DNA from: G965218495 sp965262785
GTDB taxonomy: Bacteria; Bacteroidota; Rhodothermia; Rhodothermales; Bin80
Length of the DNA stretch: 64,000 bases
Direction: 5' to 3'
Assembly (NCBI GenBank): GCA_965262785.1
Contig: OZ253559.1
Coordinates: 372,001 to 436,000 of the forward strand
The position numbers were made by a program, and so were the translations under genes. This document shows, piece after piece, positions 16,944 to 26,583 of this stretch. The notes beneath the pieces were generated by a model. The model searched no databases and was not told the origin of the DNA. It saw only the letters and a program-made list of their open reading frames with translations. Position 1 is the first letter of the stretch. Every line of letters starts with the position of its first letter.

Positions 16944-18287
16944 ATGACCGCCTCTGATACCATCGCGGCCATTGCCACGGCACGCGGCAAGGCTGCACTT
17001 GCAATTGTGCGCGTGAGCGGGGCGCAGGCCATTGAGGTCGCCGCGCGCTGCTTTCAGGGCGCGGACCTTTCGAAGGTATACTCGCACACACTCCATGTGG
17101 GGCTCTGGAGCGCGCCTGATGGCGATGCGCTTGATCAGGTTGTTTGCTCGGTGTTTCGGGCGCCGCGCTCCTTTACGGGCGAAGACATGGTCGAGGTGTC
17201 GTGCCACGGCGGCGACTACGTTGTAACGCTTGTCCTTCAAAGCCTGCTGGCAGCAGGGGCACGGCTGGCTGCACCGGGGGAATTCACGCAGCGGGCTTTC
17301 CTTAACGGAAAGCTTGATTTGGTCCAGGCCGAAGCGGTTGCCGACCTGATTCACGCCTCTTCGTCACGCGCTCATCGCGCCTCGGTGGATAGCCTGCGGG
17401 GGCGCTATTCGAAAACCATAGACGAACTGCGCATGGCGCTGCTGGATGTCTGTGCACTGGCGGAGCTGGAGATCGACTTTTCCGATGAAGACGTGCAATT
17501 CGCCGATCGCCGCGCCCTGCGCTCACTGCTGCACAACACGCAGCGCTTGCTAACACACGCGCTAGCATCCTACGCCCTCGGCGAGCTGGTACGGGAGGGC
17601 GTGCGGGTAGTGATCGCGGGACGTCCCAATGCCGGAAAGTCCACCCTGCTGAATGCGCTATTGGGCGAAGACCGCGCCATCGTCAGCGACACGCCCGGCA
17701 CGACGCGGGACACGGTAGCGGCCGATAAGGAGATTGGCGGCTTGCTGTTTCGCTTCATTGACACGGCGGGTCTACACGACGCGGTGGATCTCATAGAGGC
17801 GGAGGGCGTACGGCGGTCGCGCGAAGCCATCGTGAAGGCGGACTTGGTGCTATATGTCTATGACTTGTCAGTGGGGCTTGCGGAGAGCGAGCATACCTTT
17901 TTGGCGTCGATCAACCATGCAAACGTGCTGGTCGTGGGTAACAAGGCGGATCTGGCGGGCGGGGCCCAGGGCCTTGCCATATCTGCGTTAAAGGCGCTTG
18001 GAGACGCAAGCGCGCTGGAAGCGCTCCGTGCGGCGGTGGTCGCTGCCGTCGTGGACCAGGATGCGGACACGGTTCGACTGGTAACAAGCCAACGGCACCA
18101 TGCGCACTTGCGTGCCGCTTCCGATGCAGTAGCGCGGGCGCTGGCGGCATTGGATCAGGGAATGCCGGTGGACCTCTTTACTATGGACCTGCGGGCGGCA
18201 CTGAATGAGCTGGGCTGCATCACCGGTGCGGTGACCAATGAGGACGTGCTGGGCGCTATCTTTTCACGTTTCTGCATCGGAAAGTAA
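16944..18287 (+). CDS. mnmE: tRNA modification GTPase MnmE
   Basis: This gene encodes 447 aa. MnmE with MnmG installs the 5-carboxymethylaminomethyl group on U34 of certain tRNAs. The N-terminal domain (DTIAAIATARGKAALAIVRV) binds the one-carbon folate. The G domain has GRPNAGKST (residues 226-234), TPGTTRD, DTAGLHD and NKADL. The C-terminal FCIGK carries the conserved cysteine. Its partner gene mnmG starts about 60 bases downstream. Confidence 0.97.
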   Translation: MTASDTIAAIATARGKAALAIVRVSGAQAIEVAARCFQGADLSKVYSHTLHVGLWSAPDGDALDQVVCSVFRAPRSFTGEDMVEVSCHGGDYVVTLVLQSLLAAGARLAAPGEFTQRAFLNGKLDLVQAEAVADLIHASSSRAHRASVDSLRGRYSKTIDELRMALLDVCALAELEIDFSDEDVQFADRRALRSLLHNTQRLLTHALASYALGELVREGVRVVIAGRPNAGKSTLLNALLGEDRAIVSDTPGTTRDTVAADKEIGGLLFRFIDTAGLHDAVDLIEAEGVRRSREAIVKADLVLYVYDLSVGLAESEHTFLASINHANVLVVGNKADLAGGAQGLAISALKALGDASALEALRAAVVAAVVDQDADTVRLVTSQRHHAHLRAASDAVARALAALDQGMPVDLFTMDLRAALNELGCITGAVTNEDVLGAIFSRFCIGK

Positions 18288-18346
18288 GCAGCGGAACCGC
18301 ATGGATGCCTTCGCAATTAACAGAGGCTGCATTAGAGGCCAGTTCT

Positions 18347-20239
18347 ATGTCGCAGTATGACGTCATTGTGGTAGGCGGCGGGCACGCAGGCACAGAGGCG
18401 GCCGCGGCCGCGGCGCGCATGGGTGCCCGTACGCTTTTGATCACGATGAGTCTGGAGGCCTTGGGTCGCATGTCGTGCAACCCGGCCATCGGCGGTATCG
18501 GCAAGGGGCACATCGCCCGGGAGGTTGATGCGTTGGGTGGCATCATGGGCCTCGCTACGGACGCGGCAGGTATCCAATTCAGGATGCTTAATCGCCGCAA
18601 AGGGCCCGCGGTGTGGGGCCCGAGGGCCCAGTGCGACCGCGTGGACTATGCCAACGCGGTGCGGCAGGCACTGGAGGCGCAGGAACGGCTGTACTTCCGT
18701 GCGGATGTAGTTACGCGCGTCGTCACGAAGTCGGGCCGTGTGACGGGGGTGGAGACGCAGCTCGGTGAGACCTTTGAGGCAGCTGCGGTCATCCTCACCA
18801 GTGGGACGTTTATGAACGGCACAATTCATGTCGGGGATAAGCAATTTGGCGGGGGGCGCATGGGAGAGCGGGCCACTCGCGGACTTACCGGCTGCCTCCA
18901 TGCATTGGGGTTCGTGTCTGGAAGGCTGAAGACCGGTACACCGCCAAGAATTGACGGACGTTCCTTGGACTACAGCCAACTCACTGAGCAGAAGGGGGAC
19001 GAGAAGCCGAGCCCGTTTTCCTATATGACCGACAGGCTCACAGACCGTCAGCTGAGCTGTTGGCTGGCCTATACCTCGCCGGAAGTTCATGACACGCTTC
19101 GTGCCGGCTTTGACCGGAGCCCCATGTTTATGGGTCGCATTCAGGGGCGCGGCCCGCGATATTGTCCGTCAATAGAGGACAAGATTGACCGCTTTGCAGA
19201 TAAAGAGCGCCACCAACTGTTCCTGGAGCCCGAAGGACGCCACACGTACGAGGTATATGTCAACGGGTTTTCTACGAGCCTGCCCGAAGCGGTTCAGCGC
19301 GCTGCGCTGCGGCAGGTGTCTGGGCTGGAACAGGTTCATATGCTGCGTCCGGGATATGCAATAGAGTACGACTACTTTCCACCGCACCAGTTGCAGTACT
19401 CTCTTGCCACCAAGCGTGTGGCAGGCCTCTTCTTTGCAGGCCAGATCAACGGCACTACGGGATACGAGGAAGCCGCTGCACAAGGGCTGGTTGCGGGCAT
19501 TAATGCGGTCCGCTATCTGGGCTCGGAGGAACCTGTCGTGCTCGGACGCGCCCAGGCCTACATCGGAGTACTCATTGACGACCTGATCGCCAAGGGGACT
19601 GACGAGCCGTATCGCATGTTTACTTCGCGCGCCGAGCATCGCATTCTCTTGCGGCAAGACACGGCAGACCTTAGGCTAACGGGCCTCGGGCGCCAGTTGG
19701 GGCTGGTCCGCGAAGCGCGCTACCAGCGCATGTGCGCCAAGCGGAAATCCATCGAGGTGACGCTAGCCGCCCTGAAGAAGACTACGGTGCGTCCGGCGGA
19801 AGTCAATGACTTCCTGGCGATGGCAGGTACGCAGCCGCTTGCGCACCCGGCGCCCTTGGCCAGGGTGGCGCTGCGCCCCGAAGTCTCACTGAAGGCACTG
19901 CTATCGGCCGTGGGCAAGAGTGTGGCGATGCAAGCCCCCGGAATGGAATGCGTAGCACAACTGGTGGAGACGGATCTGAAGTACGCAGGGTACGTGCGCC
20001 GCCAGGAGGAAGAGGCCAAAAAGATGGCTCGCCTGGAGTCGCGCCGCATTCCGCGGGACTTCGACTATGGAGCCACCACCAACCTAAGCATGGAAGCGCG
20101 CGAGAAGCTAACGTTGATTCGGCCGGAAACTTTGGGTCAGGCTTCTCGCATCAGCGGCGTAAGCCCGGCGGACCTTTCGGTGCTCATGGTTTTGCTTTCT
20201 GCGCGGGCAACTGGTGTACGCGCAGCCGCCGGGGCGTGA
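18347..20239 (+). CDS. mnmG: tRNA uridine 5-carboxymethylaminomethyl synthesis enzyme MnmG
   Basis: This gene encodes 630 aa from the ATG at 18347 (MSQYDVIVVGGGHAGTEAAA). An in-frame ATG at 18305 would add 14 unconserved residues. The Rossmann FAD-binding motif is GGGHAGTEA. Other signatures are MSCNPAIGGIGKGHIAREVDALGG, GRLKTGTPPRI and LFFAGQINGTTGYEEAAAQG, and MFTSRAEHRILLRQDTADLRL. It works as a complex with MnmE. The length equals that of well-studied homologues. Confidence 0.97.
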   Translation: MSQYDVIVVGGGHAGTEAAAAAARMGARTLLITMSLEALGRMSCNPAIGGIGKGHIAREVDALGGIMGLATDAAGIQFRMLNRRKGPAVWGPRAQCDRVDYANAVRQALEAQERLYFRADVVTRVVTKSGRVTGVETQLGETFEAAAVILTSGTFMNGTIHVGDKQFGGGRMGERATRGLTGCLHALGFVSGRLKTGTPPRIDGRSLDYSQLTEQKGDEKPSPFSYMTDRLTDRQLSCWLAYTSPEVHDTLRAGFDRSPMFMGRIQGRGPRYCPSIEDKIDRFADKERHQLFLEPEGRHTYEVYVNGFSTSLPEAVQRAALRQVSGLEQVHMLRPGYAIEYDYFPPHQLQYSLATKRVAGLFFAGQINGTTGYEEAAAQGLVAGINAVRYLGSEEPVVLGRAQAYIGVLIDDLIAKGTDEPYRMFTSRAEHRILLRQDTADLRLTGLGRQLGLVREARYQRMCAKRKSIEVTLAALKKTTVRPAEVNDFLAMAGTQPLAHPAPLARVALRPEVSLKALLSAVGKSVAMQAPGMECVAQLVETDLKYAGYVRRQEEEAKKMARLESRRIPRDFDYGATTNLSMEAREKLTLIRPETLGQASRISGVSPADLSVLMVLLSARATGVRAAAGA

Positions 20240-20240
20240 C

Positions 20241-20870
20241 GTGCTGGATGCACCCACGGTCGATAAGCTGCGCGCGTTTGAGGCTGCATTTTGGAAGCTT
20301 AACCGGCGCCACAACCTGGTGGCGCGCGGCGAGGCCGCGCAGTTTTGGGAGCGCCACATCAAGCACAGTCTGGCGCTGACCATGCGCCCTTTCCCCGATG
20401 GAGCCCATGTGGTGGACTGGGGCACGGGGGGCGGCCTGCCGGCCATCCCGTTGGCGATTGCCGCACCTGCTCTGCGGGTCACAGCCGTGGATTCGGTGCA
20501 GAAAAAGATCTGGGCCGTGCGCAGGCTTGGCCGCGAGTTAGGGCTTGAGAACCTTGGCACATGGTGTGGGCGCGCCCTGGTTTGGCCCGGGTCGGCAACG
20601 CACAGCGTCAGTAGAGCTACTGCACCGCTGGCTACGCTGTGGCAATGGCACATGCGCATCGCATCGGGCGGTAGAACAACGCCCGAAGGCGCATGGGAGA
20701 CAGGCCTCGTCTGCCTAAAGGGCGGTGACTTATCTTGCGAGATGGCCGCGTTGCACAGCGCCTATAGCGATGTTGGCGTAGAGGTGCTGCCGCTGGACTT
20801 TTTGGGGCCGTGGTTTCGCGAGAAGGCCATCATACACGTCTTCCAGCTACCTGATTGCGATGGACCGTGA
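20241..20870 (+). CDS. rsmG: 16S rRNA (guanine-N7) methyltransferase RsmG
   Basis: This gene encodes 209 aa from a GTG directly after the mnmG stop; another GTG at 20214 inside mnmG is possible. RsmG methylates G527 of 16S rRNA. Signs are NRRHNLVARGEAAQFWERHIKHSLAL, the SAM-binding VVDWGTGGGLPAIPLAIAAP (family: DVGTGGGFPGIPLAI) and VDSVQKKIWAVRRL. It is slightly unusual in having DWGTGGG. It is coupled to mnmG, as in most bacteria. Confidence 0.93.
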   Translation: MLDAPTVDKLRAFEAAFWKLNRRHNLVARGEAAQFWERHIKHSLALTMRPFPDGAHVVDWGTGGGLPAIPLAIAAPALRVTAVDSVQKKIWAVRRLGRELGLENLGTWCGRALVWPGSATHSVSRATAPLATLWQWHMRIASGGRTTPEGAWETGLVCLKGGDLSCEMAALHSAYSDVGVEVLPLDFLGPWFREKAIIHVFQLPDCDGP

Positions 20871-21828
20871 GAGGCGGACGCTGAAACGTACCGACCGGTT
20901 GCTAGCCCTGGTGATGTTCGTGCAGGGCAGGAAGAGGACGACGGTAGCGGAGATGGCAGAGCATTTTGGGGTCAGCCAGCGCACAGTCTTTCGTGACCTG
21001 CGGTCGCTTGGCGAGGCCGGCGTACCAATCGCGTATGCGGAGTCATTTGGCTATGAAGTCCTGAAGGGGTATCACCTTCCGCCGCTGATGTTTACGGGGC
21101 GCCAAGCGGCCGCCTTACTGATGGGTACGGAGTTTATCAAGCTGCGTTCGGATGCCGCGATAACGAAGGAAGCCAATGAGGTGGCGGAAAAGATTCGGGC
21201 TGTTCTTTCGGACTCTATTCGCCAGTACATCGACGCGCTGAACGAGCGAACTGTGCTGGACCCGTATTGGTTGCACAAAACGCCGGCACACGAATACTGG
21301 GCCTCAATCAGCGAGGCGATTGCCGACCGCCGAACTGTGTGGATCGAATACTTTGTCCGAAGCCGGAAGGAGCTTACCCGGCGACAGGTGGACCCGCTGG
21401 GACTCGTATTCTACACGGACCATTGGAACCTTATCGCGTTCGACCATCTCCGGCGTGACATGAGGCAATTCGTGTTGGAGTATATTCAGGATCTGCAAGT
21501 ACTGACCCGACGCTTTACGCCGCCCGAAGGGTTTGAGCTGCAGGAGTACCTTCGGGAGCGAGGCGCAAACCCCTCTGGCGAGCGCATTACGGTCCGTTTT
21601 CCGGCATCCGTCTACGGGGCGGCGCGGCGCAGCATACCGGCTCGAATCGAGGAAGAGCAGGCGGACGCGGACCACGTGACGGTGACTTTTCGATTCGAAA
21701 ACATGGCATATCTGGCGCAGTACCTGCTGCGTTTCGGGCGGCAGGTCGAAGTCCTTGCGCCTATTGAGCTGCAGCGCTGCATTCGCGCAATCGCACTTGA
21801 GTTGGCGGAGCAGTATGCGTCCACTTGA
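20860..21828 (+). CDS. HTH and WYL domain transcriptional regulator
   Basis: This gene encodes 322 aa. The N-terminal winged helix-turn-helix (DRLLALVMFVQGRKRTTVAEMAEHFGVSQRTVFRDLRSL) belongs to the DeoR/HTH_11 type. The middle and C-terminal parts fit a WYL ligand-sensing domain with a WCX-like extension (VDPLGLVFYTDHWNLIAFDH...). WYL proteins sense small ligands or nucleic acids and often regulate DNA repair or defence genes. It overlaps rsmG by 11 bases and converges on mfd. The target is unknown. Confidence 0.85.
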   Translation: MDRERRTLKRTDRLLALVMFVQGRKRTTVAEMAEHFGVSQRTVFRDLRSLGEAGVPIAYAESFGYEVLKGYHLPPLMFTGRQAAALLMGTEFIKLRSDAAITKEANEVAEKIRAVLSDSIRQYIDALNERTVLDPYWLHKTPAHEYWASISEAIADRRTVWIEYFVRSRKELTRRQVDPLGLVFYTDHWNLIAFDHLRRDMRQFVLEYIQDLQVLTRRFTPPEGFELQEYLRERGANPSGERITVRFPASVYGAARRSIPARIEEEQADADHVTVTFRFENMAYLAQYLLRFGRQVEVLAPIELQRCIRAIALELAEQYAST

Positions 21829-21856
21829 CGCTGGCTCATGCGTCAAGAGTCTGCGA

Positions 21857-24800
21857 CTACGCTGAGAGCGCTTCCAGTAGCGAAAGCGCGACCTTCAGCG
21901 TTGGCACGCGCTGAATGATAGCGCGCGGCACGCCGCCTTTGGACTCCTTCATGACGAAGCGGTGGCCTGTTGCCTCCAGGCGCTCCATCAGCGGCTGGAG
22001 GCAATGTTCGCGAAAATACAGGTCGTCCAGAGCCAAGTACAGAAACAATCGCTGGTTGCGATACGCCACGCGTGGCAGGCGCAGCCTTTTTGCGCACAGC
22101 TTTATGCGCGCGAGGGTAATTAGATTCAGGGCTTCGGAAGGGAGCGGGCCAAAGCGGTCCCGCAGTTCTTCACGAAGGTCAGCCAACGCTTCCGTCGTCG
22201 CGGACTCGCCGAGTCGACGATATAGTCCTAATCGTTCGAGATCACTTTCGACATAGGAGTCCGGCAGGGCGGCGTCCCAATCTGTATCCACAGCGGCATC
22301 GGGGGCCGGAGGTACTGGGGCCTCGCTGGCAAGCGACGGAAATTCATCAGTGCGGAGCTCTCTGACCGCTTCGTCCAGAATCTGCTGGTACGTCGCAAAG
22401 CCCAAGTCTGCGATGAATCCGCTCTGCTCCCCGCCGAGGACGTTACCTGCACCGCGAATGTCCAAGTCGCGCATCGCGATCTGGAAGCCGCTGCCAAGCT
22501 CGCTCAGCTGCTCTACGGCACGCAGTCGCTGCCGCGCTTCGCGCGTGAGCGCGTGGATCGACGGGACCAGCAGGTAGCAGAAGGCCTTGCGGTCGCTGCG
22601 ACCCACGCGGCCGCGAAGCTGGTGGAGCTCGGCCAGCCCAAACCGCTGCGCGTGGTGGATAATCATCGTATTGACATTGGGGATGTCTAGGCCATTCTCG
22701 ATGATCGTGGTTGATATGAGCACGTCAAACTTACGGTCGACAAACGCAGTCATGGCGCGCTCGATTTCAGCGGCAGGCATCCGGCCGTGAGCCACCTGCA
22801 AGCGCACACCCGGAACGAGATTGCGCAACATTTCGCCAATGTCCTGTATCGAGTTGACACGGTTGTGCAAAAAGAACACCTGACCGCCGCGACTTATCTC
22901 GTACAAGATGGCATCGCGGACGAGTCGCTTGTCAAGGGAATGAATCTCTGTAACAATGCTCTGCCGGTTCGGCGGGGGCGTGTTGATTATGGACAGGTCC
23001 CGCGCACCCATGAGTGAAAACTGCAGTGTCCGGGGGATGGGCGTCGCGGTTAGCGTTAGCGTATCCACATCCACCCGCATTTGGCGCAGCCGCTCTTTGA
23101 CCCCTACACCGAAGCGCTGCTCCTCATCCACTATCAGCAGGCCAAGGTCCTTGAATTTCACGTCCTTGGAAATGATGCGATGCGTGCCGATAAGTATGTC
23201 TACGGTTCCCGACTGCAACCCGTCCAGGATGCACCGCGCGGCCTTTCCAGTGCGGTGGCGGGAGAGCATTTCTATCTTCACCGGGAAGTGCTCAAGGCGC
23301 TGAGTGAAGGTGTCCTGGTGCTGCCGGGCCAAGACAGTGGTGGGCACCAGAAGCGCTACCTGTTTCCCATCTTGGGCCGCCTTAAATGCAGCCCGGACAG
23401 CTACTTCCGTCTTGCCAAAGCCCACATCGCCACAGACCAGACGGTCCATCGGGGCGGACGATTCCATGTCGCGCTTGACGGCCTCGGTGACGCTGAACTG
23501 GTCGGGAGTATCTTCAAACGCGAAGGAGGCCTCCATTTCTCGCTGCCATACCGAGTCGGGCGAGAAGCTGAAGCCGGCAGCGGCCTTGCGCTTGGCGTAG
23601 AGTCGGATCAGGTCACGCGCAATATCCTTTAGACGCTTCTTGGTCTTGCGCTTGGATCTTTCCCACTGGCCGGACCCGAGCTTCGTGAGTTTGGGCGCGT
23701 GGCCCTCTTTGCCGCTGTACTTGTGCAGCCTGTGGAGCGCGTTGATATTTACATAGAGCACGTCACCCCCTGCATAGTGCAGGCGGACGGCTTCCTGTTC
23801 TTTGCCGCGCACGGTAATGGTGCGGAAGCCAGCGAACGTGCCTACCCCAAAGTCTGTATGGACGACAAAGTCCCCGGGCTGCAGGCTGCGCAACTCATGC
23901 AGCCGAATGCCGCCGTGCCTCTTGCGCTTGCGAGTGGTTGGACGGTGGTAACGCCCAAATATTTCGTGGTCCGTAAATACCGCAAGCCCGGCTGAGGGTA
24001 GCTCAAATCCCTTATGCACCGACTGCACGACCAGCTTCAAAAACCCTTCGCCGAGCGCATTATCCAGCAGATCGGAAAGCCGGTCCATTTGGCCGCTGGT
24101 GTCGCACAGGATATAGGTGAGGATGGACGCGCCTGCACTACCCGCGAGGTGGCTCCGCAGGAGATTCATTTGCCGATTGAAGGCAGGTTGGGGGCGACTG
24201 CCGGTTGCAATCGTGGAGGCGATGGCAGCGTCGGTAAACGTGCCAAAGTGCAACCTCGGACGCGAGCCAAGTGCCGTATGCAGCGCTTCATAGACCAGGA
24301 AGCGTTCCGATGGCGCAGCCAGCGTATCAGCTGCGTCTGCTTCGGCGTAGCGAGCAGAAGCCGTTTCAAACAGGTCTGAGGTTAGTGCCTCAAAGCGCAG
24401 GTTGTCAAAGAGCACCATGAGGGCGTCGTCCGCCATATAGTCAAACAGTGAGGAGTAGGTGGTTTTGCTGGTTGCAAAACGTTCCAGGCGTGGCGCGATG
24501 CGCACACGCTCCAAGTTGCTGACCGACCGTTGGGAGCGTGTTTCAAATTCACGCAGGGATTCTATTTCGTCGCCAACGAATTCGATGCGGATGGGATATC
24601 CACTGGTGTAGGAGTAGACGTCAACTATTCCGCCACGCCAAGCTATTTCGCCAGGCTGGTCAACAAACCGCACGTGCTCAAACCCCTGATCGACGAGGCT
24701 TTGTATGAGATGCTCCGGCTGAATAATGTCTCCAAGCGCCAGGGTGCGTGATGCGCTTCGTACACTCGCCTTGGCGGGTGTACGTTCTACCAGCGCGTTG

Positions 24801-25189
24801 ATGCTGGTTACCACAATCCCACGAAACCCTTCGCTTAGCTGCTGCAGCACATCGGCGCGCTGTACCAGTGGCAGTGAATGCGCAACTTGCTCTCGATCAT
24901 ACGGTGCGCGGCCACTGGGCGGAAAGAGCAACAGGTGCCCACCGTCGCCGGCGATTTGATCCAGATCACTGTGCAGGTAAAGGGCGGTGTCTGCATCCGG
25001 CAGTATGCACAGGGTAAAGCGGCGCGAGGTGCTCCAAATGTGCTGAAGGATGAATGCCGGTAGCGACCCGGCCGCGTCTGTTACATGCAACGGCTCCGCA
25101 GCCTCGGCCTGGCACCATCGGATGATCGCGCGGCAGAAGGGCGACGCCGCAACCTTATGCAGTATGTCGCTTAGGGGCGTGACGCTCAA
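21857..25189 (-). CDS. mfd: Transcription-repair coupling factor
   Basis: This gene encodes 1110 aa, the normal size. Mfd removes RNA polymerase stalled at lesions and recruits UvrA. The N-terminal third is UvrB-like (LLLFPPSGRAPYDREQVAHS, RGGIVDVY). The RNA polymerase interaction domain begins at GDFVVHTDFGVGTFAGF. The RecG-like motor holds RLVCGDVGFGKTEVAVRAAFK, DEEQRFGV, TLTATPIPRTL and QLRGRVGRSDRKAFCYLL. The C-terminal TRCF domain follows. Its upstream region carries parS-like sites rather than an obvious gene. Confidence 0.97.
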   Translation of the reverse strand: MSVTPLSDILHKVAASPFCRAIIRWCQAEAAEPLHVTDAAGSLPAFILQHIWSTSRRFTLCILPDADTALYLHSDLDQIAGDGGHLLLFPPSGRAPYDREQVAHSLPLVQRADVLQQLSEGFRGIVVTSINALVERTPAKASVRSASRTLALGDIIQPEHLIQSLVDQGFEHVRFVDQPGEIAWRGGIVDVYSYTSGYPIRIEFVGDEIESLREFETRSQRSVSNLERVRIAPRLERFATSKTTYSSLFDYMADDALMVLFDNLRFEALTSDLFETASARYAEADAADTLAAPSERFLVYEALHTALGSRPRLHFGTFTDAAIASTIATGSRPQPAFNRQMNLLRSHLAGSAGASILTYILCDTSGQMDRLSDLLDNALGEGFLKLVVQSVHKGFELPSAGLAVFTDHEIFGRYHRPTTRKRKRHGGIRLHELRSLQPGDFVVHTDFGVGTFAGFRTITVRGKEQEAVRLHYAGGDVLYVNINALHRLHKYSGKEGHAPKLTKLGSGQWERSKRKTKKRLKDIARDLIRLYAKRKAAAGFSFSPDSVWQREMEASFAFEDTPDQFSVTEAVKRDMESSAPMDRLVCGDVGFGKTEVAVRAAFKAAQDGKQVALLVPTTVLARQHQDTFTQRLEHFPVKIEMLSRHRTGKAARCILDGLQSGTVDILIGTHRIISKDVKFKDLGLLIVDEEQRFGVGVKERLRQMRVDVDTLTLTATPIPRTLQFSLMGARDLSIINTPPPNRQSIVTEIHSLDKRLVRDAILYEISRGGQVFFLHNRVNSIQDIGEMLRNLVPGVRLQVAHGRMPAAEIERAMTAFVDRKFDVLISTTIIENGLDIPNVNTMIIHHAQRFGLAELHQLRGRVGRSDRKAFCYLLVPSIHALTREARQRLRAVEQLSELGSGFQIAMRDLDIRGAGNVLGGEQSGFIADLGFATYQQILDEAVRELRTDEFPSLASEAPVPPAPDAAVDTDWDAALPDSYVESDLERLGLYRRLGESATTEALADLREELRDRFGPLPSEALNLITLARIKLCAKRLRLPRVAYRNQRLFLYLALDDLYFREHCLQPLMERLEATGHRFVMKESKGGVPRAIIQRVPTLKVALSLLEALSA

Positions 25190-25214
25190 ATTCGGTGATC
25201 GTTGGCGAGTTCAA

Positions 25215-25230
25215 GGTTTCACGTGAAACA
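25215..25230. promoter_or_regulatory. parS-like site 1
   Basis: GGTTTCACGTGAAACA contains the palindromic core GTTTCACGTGAAAC and differs from the bacterial parS consensus TGTTTCACGTGAAACA at one outer base. It is 26 bases upstream of the mfd start codon. Confidence 0.8.
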
Positions 25231-25313
25231 CTGCAATGGTGTACCGAGGCCCGTGCTGATCGCGGGCGTAGCCATTCGCGTGGTGCGGCCATCGTATCGG
25301 CTGCGTAGCGAAG

Positions 25314-25329
25314 TGTTTCACGTGAAACG
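25314..25329. promoter_or_regulatory. parS-like site 2
   Basis: TGTTTCACGTGAAACG has the full 14-base core with one outer mismatch to the consensus. It lies 99 bases from site 1. The bases after it are part of a loose repeat shared with site 3. Confidence 0.8.
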
Positions 25330-25415
25330 TCTCGCGCACTGGGGCAGCTCTCTGGCCAGGCGCACAGGGCTTAGCGAATAAGCCCGGCGGCAACGGTCAA
25401 AAACTTCCAGCGAAG

Positions 25416-25431
25416 AGTTTCACGTGAAACA
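25416..25431. promoter_or_regulatory. parS-like site 3
   Basis: AGTTTCACGTGAAACA has the full core with one outer mismatch, 102 bases after site 2. The sequence to its right (a GC-rich stretch with TTGGCCCAGCGCGCAGGACT) resembles that right of site 2 (CTGGCCAGGCGCACAGGGCT), so the spacing probably arose by duplication of a roughly 100-bp unit. Confidence 0.8.
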
Positions 25432-25691
25432 TCCGGCGGTTCGGAGCCGCTCCTTGGCCCAGCGCGCAGGACTGCTTGCGTAGGCTGCACGGCCATTCTG
25501 GTCGCTTTGCCTGTACATCACCGCTGTGCTTTGAACCGCATGATTGGCAACCTCCGAAGTCGGCCGGTGGCCCCGATTGATCGCTCTGCACCGGCCGTCA
25601 CCCTGAGCGCCTTTAGTATTAACTGGTGCCAATCTCCACCCTTGAACCTACTTGCTCCCGCCCGTTACGACAGTAGTGCATATTCCGACGA
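25432..25691. other. Gene-poor spacer between parS sites and IS21
   Basis: No convincing coding frame is seen. Open frames on the minus strand here merely translate the parS repeats (FHVK peptides). Confidence 0.4.
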
Positions 25692-25692
25692 T

Positions 25693-25794
25693 GTGGGCCA
25701 CCAGATCCGCTCTGAAGTGGGCCATCAAATCCGGCGCAAGTGGGCCACCGAATCCGATGCAAGTGGGCCACCGAATCCGGCGCATGTGGGCCAC
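25693..25794. repeat. Left-end array of five 23-bp repeats (IS21)
   Basis: GTGGGCCA begins at 25693, 25717, 25740, 25763 and 25786, spacings 24, 23, 23 and 23. Each unit reads approximately GTGGGCCACCGAATCCG plus a variable six bases. It is the mirror of the array at the other end of the element. Confidence 0.85.
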
Positions 25795-25821
25795 CAGTGG
25801 TTGGGTGCGAAGTTAGCAACT

Positions 25822-26583
25822 TTATCTCTTTTTTTGTGGTGTGTTGGAGGGCCATAAGGACTTCTTCTTCCGCATAGATTCTCCGACCAGTTCGATTTTG
25901 TGCGCGTTGTGGATTAGACGATCGAGCACGGCGTCGGCCAAGGTAGGATCCTCCATGGTTTCATGCCATTGTTCCACTGGATACTGACTCGTCGCAATGG
26001 TGGATCGTGTGTCATACCGATCGTCGAGGAGCTCCAGCAGATGCCGTTGCTGCTCGGCGGAAAGGTGCCCGAGACTCCAATCATCCAACACCAGCACGTC
26101 CATTTTGGCGAGCTTGTTCAAGAGTTGCTGATAGCGTCCATCGGCGTGAGCGATCTGCAAATCCTCCATGAGTCGGGGCAGTCGGTGATACTGTGCCCGA
26201 AAGTTCTCCAGGCACGCCTTGTGTGCAAACGCGCAGGCCAAGTAGCTTTTTCCGACTCCGGTTGCGCCGGTGATGACGATGTTCTGGTGACGTCGTACCC
26301 ATTGACAACTGGCCAGATGCAGCATGAGATGCTTATCGAGTCCGCGGCCCTGCCCGTAGTCGATATCCGCCACAGAGGCCTGATGCTTCAACCTGGCGCG
26401 CCCCAGCCGCTGCGCCAGGCGACGCGAGTCACGCACAGCCATCTCGTTGTCGACCATCAGTGCGAGGCGGTCCGTAAAGGTCAGCTCGTCCATGTCGGCG
26501 GTGACCAACTGGTCACGCAGGGCATTGGCCATGCCGAACAGACGCATGTGTTCAAGTTTGGCTACGGTAGGATGGGTGAGCAT
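25822..26583 (-). CDS. istB: IS21 family ATP-binding protein IstB
   Basis: This gene encodes 253 aa, the full IstB length. It is an AAA+ ATPase that assists IstA in target choice and strand transfer. Walker A is ITGATGVGKSYLACAFAHKA, Walker B is MDVLVLDDWSLG and the region TIATSQYPVEQWHE is the conserved sensor segment. The start overlaps the end of istA by 22 bases, as is usual for translational coupling in this family. Confidence 0.95.
   Translation of the reverse strand: MLTHPTVAKLEHMRLFGMANALRDQLVTADMDELTFTDRLALMVDNEMAVRDSRRLAQRLGRARLKHQASVADIDYGQGRGLDKHLMLHLASCQWVRRHQNIVITGATGVGKSYLACAFAHKACLENFRAQYHRLPRLMEDLQIAHADGRYQQLLNKLAKMDVLVLDDWSLGHLSAEQQRHLLELLDDRYDTRSTIATSQYPVEQWHETMEDPTLADAVLDRLIHNAHKIELVGESMRKKKSLWPSNTPQKKR

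Noticed and set aside
25211..25591. Two small minus-strand frames containing FHVK motifs
   Set aside because: They only translate the parS repeats; no start or family evidence.
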